Source of the DNA: Candidatus Nitricoxidireducens bremensis
Lineage (GTDB): Bacteria > Pseudomonadota > Gammaproteobacteria > Burkholderiales > Rhodocyclaceae
Assembly (NCBI GenBank): GCA_030247725.1
Contig: JAOTRT010000008.1
Location: 62,001-126,000, forward strand
Reading direction: 5' to 3'
Length of the DNA: 64,000 nucleotides
Shown here: positions 1-7,785 of the stretch, piece after piece
Layout: each line of letters starts with the position of its first letter
How positions within the stretch are numbered: the stretch's first letter is position 1
Translations under genes and position numbers: made by a program
The notes under the pieces: model-generated
What the model saw: only the letters and a program-made list of their open reading frames with translations
What the model was told of the DNA's origin: nothing
Database searches by the model: none

Positions 1-528
1 AACAACACATATCGTTCGACCGGATTGGTCCAGCACTTGTCGGCCAACAGTCGTTGCGAGTGACTGCTGTACTTTGCTATCTGCCTTTGAACCGCTGATG
101 GCTAGATCGTCTCTTCAGGGCACGAAGTGTGAGTTCGCGGAAGGCGAAGCTGCCGTTCATTGGGGGCACTAGGCCGAACGGCAGGTAACCGGTTCACTGC
201 CGACCGATCAGGAGTACGCCATTAACGTCTGCTCTGGCCGAGAAGCTGCTGTTCAGTATTTGTACTGTGTAACCGCCGAAATGTGACAAATGCCCAAGAT
301 ATGCCGAGATGACGAATGGCTACAGTAAATCTTTGGGCATTTCTATCTCGTGGCCTGCCACGATTATGACGAATAATGCATTTCCGAAAAAAGCTGTGAT
401 AGGATTGGATCGCTGCGGGTGTTACAAGCTGGTGTTACATCGTTTTGAGGTGGTTTCGCCAGTATGTTGTTTTGATTGTGTTTTCTTTGGTAACAGGGAA
501 AATCCCGTCCACTCCGCCAAGTCTTCAT
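1..528. other. Gene-free AT-richer leader with inverted repeats
   Basis: I see no convincing gene here; reading frames are short and lack the strong third-position GC bias of the rest of the window. The base composition is visibly more AT-rich than downstream. Two inverted repeats stand out: TGCCGTTC (151-158) with GAACGGCA (176-183), and AAATGCCCAA (288-297) with TTGGGCATTT (333-342). They could be remnants of a mobile element, recombination sites or small-RNA/regulatory hairpins. Nothing in the visible sequence decides between these. Confidence 0.5.
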
Positions 529-556
529 GCAAACGCCGCCTCCGGGCGGCGTTTGC
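529..556 (+). terminator. Perfect 12-bp hairpin, probable intrinsic terminator
   Basis: GCAAACGCCGCC and GGCGGCGTTTGC form a perfect 12-bp stem around the tetraloop TCCG. The following tract (ATTTGTG) is only modestly T-rich, so termination may be weak. It isolates the AT-rich leader from the response-regulator gene starting at 662. Confidence 0.5.
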
Positions 557-661
557 ATTTGTGCCGCCGTCGCTGGCAAAATGCCTGGCCGCGTTTCGCG
601 GCGATGTCTTGCCGCCGACAGGAAGCGCGGCCAGTCCAGGTTGCCCTCGAAATCCGCCACC

Positions 662-1363
662 ATGACAAACAGCAGCGACGAAGTCCTACACGTTCATCTT
701 GTCGAAGACGATGCCGACCTGCGGGAGGAAATGGTCTTCGGGCTTGCCGGCCTCGGTTTCGAGGCCACCGGCTTCGGCAGCGCCGAGGCTTTCTACCGGG
801 GCCAGCTGGGGGCGCCCTGCGACATCGCCGTCATCGATGTGGGCTTGCCGGGCGAGGACGGCTTCTCCATCGCCGCCCATCTGCGCGCCACCAGCCGCGT
901 CGGCATCGTCATGCTCACCGCCCGCAGCCAGCTGGAAGACCGCCTGCGCGGCCTCAAGGATGCGGACCTTTACATGGTCAAGCCGGTGGACCTGCTGGAA
1001 CTGGCGGCCTCCCTGCGCAGCCTCGGGCGGCGTCTCAAGGAGGCCCAGCCCGAGCGGCGCGCCGGCGGCGAATGGCGGCTGGCGGACGAGGATTGGACGC
1101 TGTATGCGCCTTCCGGCACGGGGATACATCTGACGGCTTCCGAGCGCATGCTGATGCAGGCCCTGTTCGTCAACCGGGACAAGGCCGTGTCGCGCGAGAG
1201 CATCGCCGCGGCCCTCGGCGGCGATATCTACGATTACGACCTGCATCGCCTGGAAACCCTCATCAGCCGCCTGCGCAAGAAGGCGTCCGACGTCGGGCTT
1301 TCGCTGCCGTTGCGCGCCGTGCGCGGTATCGGCTACCTCTTCAGTCCGCGCTCGGGCCGCTGA
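662..1363 (+). CDS. OmpR-family response regulator
   Basis: Predicted DNA-binding response regulator of 233 residues. An N-terminal receiver domain (about 10-125) has the acidic pair VEDDAD, the phospho-acceptor Asp in IAVIDVGLPG and the conserved Lys in MVKP. A C-terminal winged-helix domain (about 140-230) ends in RAVRGIGYLF, typical of OmpR/PhoB proteins. The loop before the conserved Lys (GLKDADLY) is shorter than the usual GADDY form. I chose the ATG at 662 because the upstream in-frame extension reads through the hairpin at 529-556 and has no domain similarity. No partner kinase gene is adjacent, so it is an orphan here and its regulon cannot be inferred. Confidence 0.85.
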   Translation: MTNSSDEVLHVHLVEDDADLREEMVFGLAGLGFEATGFGSAEAFYRGQLGAPCDIAVIDVGLPGEDGFSIAAHLRATSRVGIVMLTARSQLEDRLRGLKDADLYMVKPVDLLELAASLRSLGRRLKEAQPERRAGGEWRLADEDWTLYAPSGTGIHLTASERMLMQALFVNRDKAVSRESIAAALGGDIYDYDLHRLETLISRLRKKASDVGLSLPLRAVRGIGYLFSPRSGR

Positions 1364-1369
1364 AGGCTT

Positions 1370-1395
1370 GCGCCGGCAGCCCGGGCCGCCGGCGC
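1370..1395. terminator. Hairpin between convergent genes
   Basis: GCGCCGGC (1370-1377) and GCCGGCGC (1388-1395) form a perfect 8-bp stem in the 46-bp gap between the convergent response-regulator and metY genes. There is no T-tract on either strand, so terminator function is a guess from position and symmetry. Confidence 0.3.
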
Positions 1396-1409
1396 CGGCT
1401 CCTGCCGCC

Positions 1410-2681
1410 TCAGACGGCGGCCAGGGCCTGTTCCAGATCCGCCTTGATGTCGTCGATGTGCTCAAGGCCGATGGACAGGCGCACCATGTCGACGGAGACG
1501 CCGGCCTTCTTCAATTCCTCGGGCGAGAGCTGGCGATGGGTGGTGCTGGCCGGATGGCAGGCCAGGGACTTGGCATCGCCGATGTTCACCAGGCGCGTGA
1601 CCAGCTTCAATGCATCCTGGAAACGGCCGCCGGCCTCGATGCCGCCCTTGACGCCGAAGGAGAGGATGCCGGAGGCGCGTCCGCCCATGTATTTCTTCGC
1701 CAGGGCGTGCTCGGGATGGTCCGGCAGGCCGGCGTAGTTCACCCAGCCCACCTTGGCATTGCCCTTGAGGAACTCGGCGACGGCCTGGGTGTTGTCGCAG
1801 ATGCGGTCCATGCGCACGGCGAGCGTCTCGATGCCCTGGAGGATCAGGAAGCTGTTGAAGGGCGAGATGGCGGCGCCGGTGTTGCGCAGGGGCACCACGC
1901 GGGCGCGGCCGATGTAGGCCGCCGGGCCGAGGGCTTCGGTATAGACGACGCCGTGGTAGGAGACGTCCGGCGTGTTGAGGCGCTTGAAGCGCTCCTTGTG
2001 CTCGGCCCAGGGAAACTTGCCCGAGTCGACGATCATGCCGCCGATGCTGTTGCCGTGGCCACCCAGGTACTTGGTCAGCGCATGGACGACGATGTCGGCG
2101 CCGTGCTCGATGGGGCGGCACAGGTAGGGCGTCGGCACCGTGTTGTCCACGATCAGCGGCACGCCGGCGTCATGGGCGATCTGCGCCAGGGCCGCGATGT
2201 CCACCACGTTGCCCAGCGGGTTGCCGACGGACTCGCAGAACACCGCCTTGGTGCGGCCGTCGATCAGCGGCTTGAAGGAAGCGGGATCGCGGTAGTCGGC
2301 GAAGCGCACCTCGATGCCGAGCTGGGGCAGGGTGTGGGCGAACAGGTTGTAGGTGCCGCCGTAGAGGGTGCCCACCGAGACGATGTTGTCGCCGGCTTCG
2401 GCGATGGTCTGGATGGCGTAGGTGATGGCCGACATGCCCGAGGCCACGGCCAGGCCGGCGATGCCGCCTTCCAGTGCCGCGACGCGCTTTTCCAGCACGT
2501 CGGTGGTCGGGTTCATGATGCGCGTGTAGATGTTGCCCTGGACCTTGAGGTCGAAGAGGTCGGCGCCGTGCTGGGTATCGTCGAAGGCGTAGGACGTGGT
2601 CTGGTAGATCGGCACGGCAACGGCCTTGGTGGTGGGGTCCGGGCTGTAACCGGCGTGGACGGCGAGGGTTTCGATCTTCAT
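1410..2681 (-). CDS. metY: O-acetylhomoserine sulfhydrylase (MetY/Cys-Met PLP enzyme)
   Basis: PLP enzyme of 423 residues from the Cys/Met metabolism family. It is predicted to make homocysteine (or methionine by another thiol) from O-acetylhomoserine and sulfide in the cytosol. Visible family marks are an N-terminal IETLAVHAGY, the active-site stretch IYTRIMNPTT, GGTYNLFAHT, and the PLP lysine (about K204) in HALTKYLGGHGNS. The length is normal for MetY. It is a single gene facing the response regulator at 2769 across an 87-bp gap, with GGAG about 10 nt before the ATG. A close paralogue such as MetZ or methionine gamma-lyase cannot be fully excluded by eye, but the long length and HGNSIGG favour MetY. 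Confidence 0.9.
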   Translation of the reverse strand: MKIETLAVHAGYSPDPTTKAVAVPIYQTTSYAFDDTQHGADLFDLKVQGNIYTRIMNPTTDVLEKRVAALEGGIAGLAVASGMSAITYAIQTIAEAGDNIVSVGTLYGGTYNLFAHTLPQLGIEVRFADYRDPASFKPLIDGRTKAVFCESVGNPLGNVVDIAALAQIAHDAGVPLIVDNTVPTPYLCRPIEHGADIVVHALTKYLGGHGNSIGGMIVDSGKFPWAEHKERFKRLNTPDVSYHGVVYTEALGPAAYIGRARVVPLRNTGAAISPFNSFLILQGIETLAVRMDRICDNTQAVAEFLKGNAKVGWVNYAGLPDHPEHALAKKYMGGRASGILSFGVKGGIEAGGRFQDALKLVTRLVNIGDAKSLACHPASTTHRQLSPEELKKAGVSVDMVRLSIGLEHIDDIKADLEQALAAV

Positions 2682-2768
2682 GGCGCAGGGCTCCGCGGGA
2701 CGGTGAAAAGTTATAAAGTATAGCCGTCCCCCTCATACCGGGGACCCCGATTTCTGGAAGGAAGCCCC
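2682..2768. promoter_or_regulatory. Divergent promoter region metY / response regulator
   Basis: This 87-bp gap separates two divergent genes, so it must hold promoters for both. An AT-rich block around 2709-2722 (AGTTATAAAGTATAGC) contains plausible -10 elements on either strand. A GGAAGG ribosome-binding site precedes the ATG at 2769. No operator could be assigned. Confidence 0.5.
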
Positions 2769-3521
2769 ATGGTTCTACATTCCGCCGCCACGCCGCCGGT
2801 GCGCCCTGCCAATGCGCCCGCCGGCCGCGTCCAGCCGAAGTCCCTGCGCATCCTGGTGGTCGAGGACGACCTGCCCCTCGCCGAAGGCATGATCCGCATC
2901 CTCGACAGCCACGGCTATGGCGTTACCCATGCGCGCAGCGGCGAGGAAGCCTTGGCCGCCCTGACCGCCGGCGACTTCGATGCCATGGTGCTGGACATCG
3001 GCCTGCCGGGCATCGACGGCTTCCAGGTCTTGTCCCATCTCGATCCCGCCAAGCATTGCTCGGTCCTCATCGTTTCCGCCTACGACCGCGTCGAACAACG
3101 GGTCAAGGGCCTCGACCTCGGCGCCGACGACTATCTGGTCAAGCCCTTCGTCGTCGAGGAGTTCGAGGCGCGCCTGCGGGCGCTGCTGCGACGCAGCCAG
3201 CTCAATCGCAACATCCGTGTCGAACTGGCCGGTCTGGCAGTGGATGTGGTCGGCAAGCGGGCCTGGGTGAACGATGAGCCCCTGGAGTTGACGGCGCGCG
3301 AATGGAGCGTCCTCAGCCTGCTGCTGACGCGGGCGGGCCAGGTGGTGAGCAAGGACCAGCTGCAGCAGACCCTCACCAGCGACCAGCAGGTGCTCAGCGA
3401 CAACGCCATCGAGGTCTATATTTCCCGGCTGCGCGGCAAGCTGGCCGGTGCCGGCGTCAATATCCGCACCCTGCGCGGCTTCGGCTACATGATCGAGGAG
3501 CCGCGCCCCGGGCGGCCATGA
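2769..3521 (+). CDS. OmpR-family response regulator with N-terminal extension
   Basis: Response regulator of 250 residues. After a Pro/Ala-rich extension of about 25 residues comes the receiver domain (about 28-145), with LVVEDD, the phospho-Asp in MVLDIGLPG and the switch Lys in DDYLVKPF. A winged-helix DNA-binding domain (about 155-245) ends in LRGFGYMIEE. A good GGAAGG site lies just before the ATG. Its stop overlaps the start of the next gene (ATGA), so it is translationally coupled to a secretin-short-domain protein. The architecture resembles QseB/PmrA regulators, but no cognate kinase gene is next to it, so the signal is unknown. Confidence 0.9.
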   Translation: MVLHSAATPPVRPANAPAGRVQPKSLRILVVEDDLPLAEGMIRILDSHGYGVTHARSGEEALAALTAGDFDAMVLDIGLPGIDGFQVLSHLDPAKHCSVLIVSAYDRVEQRVKGLDLGADDYLVKPFVVEEFEARLRALLRRSQLNRNIRVELAGLAVDVVGKRAWVNDEPLELTAREWSVLSLLLTRAGQVVSKDQLQQTLTSDQQVLSDNAIEVYISRLRGKLAGAGVNIRTLRGFGYMIEEPRPGRP

Positions 3522-4363
3522 TGCGCATCCTCCTTGCCCTGCTGCTGGCGGCACTTTGCGGCGTCGCCGCCGCCCAGCAGATCGAAACCATCACCCTGCG
3601 GCACCGCACGGCGGAACAACTGATGCCCCAGTTGCGTCCCCTGCTGGAGCCGGGAGCGGCCCTCAGCGGAACCGGCGGCAAGCTGTTCCTGCGCACATCG
3701 GCCCGCAACCTGGCCGACCTGCGCCGCGTCGTCGAGGAACTCGACACCGCCCCCAGACGCCTGATGATTTCCGTGCGCCATGGTGGCGACCGCCAGGCGG
3801 ACGGACGCGGCGCCGGTATTTCGGGCGAGGTGTCCATCGGCAAGGATGTGCGCGTCTATTCGGCCGGCCGCAGCGACGGTGCCGGCGTGGAGGTGAGGCG
3901 CGGCGACGACGTCGTGCGCGGCAATGCCTACGAGGTGCGCACCAGCAGCGCCGACCGTGTCGCCCAGCGGGTGCAGACCATCGAGGGCGGCCGTGCCTGG
4001 ATCGCCGTCGGCCAGTCGGTGCCCGTACCCCTGCGCCAGACCGTGGTCACGCCCGGCGGCGCCATCGTTTCCGAGACGGTCGCCTACCGCGACATCGGCA
4101 CCGGTTTCTATGCCGAGCCGCGGGTGTCCGGCGACCGCGTCACCCTGGACATCAGCCCGACCCACGACACCCCCGGCGCCACGGTCGGCAGCGCCAACAT
4201 CCAGCGCCTGTCCACCAGCGTGAGCGGCCGGCTGGGGGAATGGATCGAACTGGGCGGCACCTCCCGCGACGTCGCCGACGACCGGGCCGGCACCGTCACC
4301 TACTCGTCCCGCGCCGCCCGCGGCAGCGACCGCGTCTGGCTGAAGGTCGAAGAACTGCCCTAG
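3518..4363 (+). CDS. Secretin short-domain (NolW-like) exported protein
   Basis: Exported protein of 281 residues with a clear signal peptide: MMR followed by a Leu/Ala-rich core ending in GVAAAQQ (about residues 1-20). The segment at about 21-75 (QIETITLRHRTAEQLMPQL ... LADLRRVVEELD) matches the short domain found at the N-terminus of type II/III secretins and pilus-biogenesis secretins. The secretin pore domain itself is not evident, so this is not a full secretin. The rest is beta-rich and unrecognised. The ATG at 3518 overlaps the regulator stop by 4 nt, so the two are co-translated. It may be an envelope protein controlled by or partnering the regulator; no other secretion genes lie nearby. 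Confidence 0.7.
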   Translation: MMRILLALLLAALCGVAAAQQIETITLRHRTAEQLMPQLRPLLEPGAALSGTGGKLFLRTSARNLADLRRVVEELDTAPRRLMISVRHGGDRQADGRGAGISGEVSIGKDVRVYSAGRSDGAGVEVRRGDDVVRGNAYEVRTSSADRVAQRVQTIEGGRAWIAVGQSVPVPLRQTVVTPGGAIVSETVAYRDIGTGFYAEPRVSGDRVTLDISPTHDTPGATVGSANIQRLSTSVSGRLGEWIELGGTSRDVADDRAGTVTYSSRAARGSDRVWLKVEELP

Positions 4364-4464
4364 CCGATTGTCCATGCGGCAACCATGGATGACAGCGCCG
4401 GTCCATGCCGCTATGCTAGCCTTCGTGGCGGCCAATTCCGGCCGGTGCGTTCGAGGATGTTCCC

Positions 4465-5142
4465 ATGCCCCTCTCCCGCTTCCTCGTCGATCTCGACGAA
4501 CTCCTGGCCGTGTTTCATGACGGCAGCGGCGCCGACAGCCGCAGCTTCGACAACCTGCGCATCGCCGTCGCCCGCATCAACGAAATCCGCCGCCAGCTGG
4601 CGATAGCCGAAGAGAAGCTGGGGGCCGCCCTCTCGCTGGCGGAAAACAGCCTCATGGAGGGTGGCGACGCCATCGTCGCCGGCGAGGCGGAGCGGCGCGA
4701 CCGCTTCAGCATCTACGACCACTGCCGCACCGGCATCGACGAGGTGGACGACCAGCACGAGGCCATCTTCCAGGCCGGCAACCGGCTGTACGCCCTGGCC
4801 TACGGCAACGAAACGCCCGCCGCCGACATGCTCGGCGGCCTGCAGGACCTGCTCCATCAGGTGAAGCGCCATTTCGACGAGGAGGAAGTCCTGATGGATG
4901 CCTGCGGCTATCCGGATGCGGATTCGCACCGGACGGTCCATCGGCGCATGCACGACTACCTGGCGGAGATGGCCGACCTGGCGACGGGCTCGCCCATGCT
5001 GGTGGCCATCCGTCTCGAATACTTCCTCGGCTCCTGGCTCATCTGGCACATGCAGCGGGAGGACATGGATTTCGCCCGCCATGCGGCGGCCGTCAAGGGC
5101 GACATCGCCAGCCGGCGCGCCCAGTCCGTCTCCGTCAGCTGA
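4465..5142 (+). CDS. Bacteriohemerythrin
   Basis: Protein of 225 residues with a C-terminal hemerythrin domain (about 85-205) after an N-terminal helical segment of about 80 residues. The di-iron ligand pattern is complete: His in GIDEVDDQHEAIF, HFDEEE, HRTVHRRMHDY and WHMQREDMDF. It is expected to bind O2 reversibly in the cytosol, as an oxygen sensor or carrier in microaerophilic or denitrifying bacteria. The N-terminal helices carry no transmembrane segment and could serve in dimerisation. The gene stands alone between the secretin-domain gene and the helicase, with short gaps on both sides. Confidence 0.88.
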   Translation: MPLSRFLVDLDELLAVFHDGSGADSRSFDNLRIAVARINEIRRQLAIAEEKLGAALSLAENSLMEGGDAIVAGEAERRDRFSIYDHCRTGIDEVDDQHEAIFQAGNRLYALAYGNETPAADMLGGLQDLLHQVKRHFDEEEVLMDACGYPDADSHRTVHRRMHDYLAEMADLATGSPMLVAIRLEYFLGSWLIWHMQREDMDFARHAAAVKGDIASRRAQSVSVS

Positions 5143-5187
5143 CCCGCCTTGGGGCGGCGGGGCGCGTGATACCATGCGCCGCCGCCC

Positions 5188-7167
5188 ATGCCACAAGCCT
5201 CCCCGCAATCCCTCGCCGACCTGCAACGCATCTTTGCCGCCGACGGCCCGCTGGCAGCCGCCATTCCCGGCTACCGCAGCCGGTCCCAGCAGGTGGAGAT
5301 GGCGGCGCGCATCCTCGCCGCCGTGGAAGCCAACGGCGCCCTGGTCGCCGAGGCCGGCACGGGTACCGGCAAGACCTTCGCCTACCTGGTCCCGGCCCTG
5401 ATGGCCGGCGGCAAGGTCATCGTCTCCACCGGCACCAAGACGCTCCAGGACCAGCTTTTCCAGCGGGACCTGCCGACGGTGCGCGACGCCCTCGGCGTGC
5501 CGGCCACCATCGCGCTGCTCAAGGGACGTGCCAACTACGTCTGCCCCTACCACCTGGCGCGGGCCGTCGAGTCGGGCCACTTCGCCACGCGGGAGGAGGC
5601 GGGGCATATCCGCACCATCGCCCGCTTCGCCAAATCCACCCATAGCGGCGACAAGGCCGAGCTGTCGGCCGTGCCCGAGGATTCCGGCGCCTGGGGCCAG
5701 GCCACCTCGACGCGGGAGAACTGCCTCGGCCAGGACTGCCCCAACGTCAAGGACTGCTTCGTCATCGCCGCCCGCCGCGAGGCCATGGATGCCGACGTGG
5801 TGGTGGTGAACCACCATCTGTTCTTCGCCGACCTGATGCTGCGGGACGAGGGCATGGCGGAGCTGCTGCCCGCCTGCAACACGGTGATCTTCGACGAAGC
5901 CCATCAGCTGCCCGAAGTGGCCGGCCTGTTCTTCGGCGAAGCGGTCGGCACCGCCCAGGTCATCGATCTGGCCCGCGACACGCGCAACGAGGGCCTGGCC
6001 GCCGCCAAGGATTACGCCCCCCTGCAGGACGCCTGCCGCAACCTGGAGAAGGCCGCCAAGGACCTGCGCCTGGCCTTCCACCGCGAAGGCACCCGGCTCG
6101 CCGAGGCCCAGTGGCGCGACCACGCCCATGCGCCCGATGCCCTGGCTTCCCTGGAGCGGGAACTGGCGGCCTTCGCCAAGCATGTGGAGAGCCAGGCCGA
6201 ACGCTCCGAAGGCCTGGACAACTGCCGGCGCCGCTGCGCCGAGATCGCGCTCGCCTTCAAGCGCTGGCAGGCGCCGGCCGCCCCGGCGGACGACGGCGGC
6301 GAGGAGGAGGTCTTCGTCAGGTGGGCCGACGTTTCCAACTATCACGTCACCCTCAACATGACGCCCCTGTCGGTGGCCAACATCTTCCAGCGCCAGATGG
6401 AAGGCCACCCGCGCGCCTGGATATTCACCTCGGCGACCCTGGCCGTCGGCGGCAACTTCTCCCATTACCAGGCGGAGCTGGGCCTAGGCGCTGCCGAGAC
6501 CGGCTACTGGGGCAGCCCCTTCGACTACGGCGCCATCGCCTTGCTCTACTGCCCGCCGGGCATGCCCGACCCCAATAGCCCCCACTACCACGAGGCGGTG
6601 GTGGAGGCCGCCTGGCCGGCGATCCGCGCCTCCCACGGCCGGGCCTTCGTGCTGTGCACCAGCCTGCGCGCCATGCGGCGCATCCACGAACTCCTGAAAG
6701 AGAAACTAGAGGCCGCCGGTCTGGAGCTGCCGTTGCTGCTCCAGGGCGAGGGCTCCAAGTCCGAGCTGCTGGACCGCTTCCGCCGCCTCGGCAATGCCGT
6801 GCTGGTGGCAAGCCAGAGCTTCTGGGAAGGCGTGGACGTGCGCGGCGACGCCCTGTCCCTGGTGGTGATCGACAAGCTGCCCTTCGCGCCGCCCGACGAC
6901 CCGGTGCTGGCGGCCCGCATCGAGCACCTCAAGCGCCAGGGCCGCAATGCCTTCTTCGAATACCAGTTGCCGCGCGCCGTCATCAGCATGAAGCAGGGCG
7001 CCGGCCGCCTCATCCGCGACGAGGCCGACCGCGGTGTGCTCATGGTCTGCGACCCGCGCATGGTGGACAAGCCCTACGGTCGCCGCGTCTGGCAGTCCCT
7101 GCCGCCCATGCGGCGCACGCGGGAAGTGGCCGAGGTGGAGGCGTTCTTCACGGCGGAACGGGCATGA
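5188..7167 (+). CDS. yoaA: DinG/YoaA-family ATP-dependent DNA helicase
   Basis: Superfamily 2 iron-sulfur helicase of 659 residues (XPD/DinG group). Walker A is AEAGTGTGKTF near residue 53 and the DEAH box lies in IFDEAHQLPE. Between them are the cysteines expected for a 4Fe-4S cluster (VCPYH, then NCLGQDCPNVKDCF). The C-terminal part carries SQSFWEGVDVRGD and QGAGRLIR, typical helicase motifs V and VI. The length and lack of an exonuclease domain fit YoaA rather than Gram-positive DinG. It likely unwinds DNA at damaged or stalled forks. The stop overlaps the next ATG (ATGA). The symbol is by family resemblance. Confidence 0.85.
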   Translation: MPQASPQSLADLQRIFAADGPLAAAIPGYRSRSQQVEMAARILAAVEANGALVAEAGTGTGKTFAYLVPALMAGGKVIVSTGTKTLQDQLFQRDLPTVRDALGVPATIALLKGRANYVCPYHLARAVESGHFATREEAGHIRTIARFAKSTHSGDKAELSAVPEDSGAWGQATSTRENCLGQDCPNVKDCFVIAARREAMDADVVVVNHHLFFADLMLRDEGMAELLPACNTVIFDEAHQLPEVAGLFFGEAVGTAQVIDLARDTRNEGLAAAKDYAPLQDACRNLEKAAKDLRLAFHREGTRLAEAQWRDHAHAPDALASLERELAAFAKHVESQAERSEGLDNCRRRCAEIALAFKRWQAPAAPADDGGEEEVFVRWADVSNYHVTLNMTPLSVANIFQRQMEGHPRAWIFTSATLAVGGNFSHYQAELGLGAAETGYWGSPFDYGAIALLYCPPGMPDPNSPHYHEAVVEAAWPAIRASHGRAFVLCTSLRAMRRIHELLKEKLEAAGLELPLLLQGEGSKSELLDRFRRLGNAVLVASQSFWEGVDVRGDALSLVVIDKLPFAPPDDPVLAARIEHLKRQGRNAFFEYQLPRAVISMKQGAGRLIRDEADRGVLMVCDPRMVDKPYGRRVWQSLPPMRRTREVAEVEAFFTAERA

Positions 7168-7775
7168 GCGACGACAAGCTCTCGCCGCGCGGGCGCCTCG
7201 TCGTCGGCCTGCTTTGCCTGCTGTGCGGCCTGATTCCCATCCTCGGCGGGTTCGGCATCAGCCCCTTCGTCGGCGGCCGGGTGGCCGGGGTCCCCGACTG
7301 GGTGCCCATCGTCGGCGGCGGCGTCTTCGTCCTCGCAGGCATCGCCATCGTGGCGAACAACCACGCTGTCGGTGCGCTGGTGGGCCTGGGGGCCACCGCC
7401 GGCCTGGCCGCCGTGGGCAACTGGATCGCCTTCGGCGTCGGCGTGCGCAGCTGCACGATGACGTTCTCCGGCTGGTGGACGAGCACCCGCATGGCCGGCG
7501 ACTTGCCCTGCCGGATCGCCTTCGGCTGGGGGGCGGTGCTGCTGGACATCTTCATCGTGCTGATGGCCCTGTCCATGGCCGGGAAGGCGTTCGGCAATCC
7601 GCCCGTCTTTGTCCGCCTGAAGAAGGCGGTCGAGTGGGCGCTGCTGGCGGCCCTGGCGCCGCTGCTGCTGATCCTTGCCGTCTTCGCGCTGCTCGGGAGC
7701 GGCGGCGGGGCGCTCTCCGGCTGGTTCTCCCGGCGCTTCGGGCAGATCAAGAAAGACGGCGGCGACAGCCGGTAG
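7164..7775 (+). CDS. Hypothetical inner-membrane protein
   Basis: Protein of 203 residues with about five predicted membrane segments: about 10-30, 48-68, 70-95, 118-140 and 150-180. It ends in a short basic, Gly-rich tail (RFGQIKKDGGDSR). The ATG at 7164 overlaps the helicase stop by 4 nt, so it is co-translated with it, and the ATP-grasp-like gene follows after 10 bp. I do not recognise the family. A central loop carries two cysteines (RSCTMTF and DLPCRI) that could form a disulfide. No function is assigned. Confidence 0.7.
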   Translation: MSDDKLSPRGRLVVGLLCLLCGLIPILGGFGISPFVGGRVAGVPDWVPIVGGGVFVLAGIAIVANNHAVGALVGLGATAGLAAVGNWIAFGVGVRSCTMTFSGWWTSTRMAGDLPCRIAFGWGAVLLDIFIVLMALSMAGKAFGNPPVFVRLKKAVEWALLAALAPLLLILAVFALLGSGGGALSGWFSRRFGQIKKDGGDSR

Positions 7776-7785
7776 AATCGGCCCC

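Noticed and set aside
3518..4363. Part of a type II or III secretion system
   Set aside because: Only the short N-type domain is present; no secretin pore, ATPase or pilin genes are in the window.
4411..6465. Minus-strand frame of 684 codons across the hemerythrin and helicase genes
   Set aside because: Shadow frame; both underlying genes have complete catalytic motifs on the plus strand.
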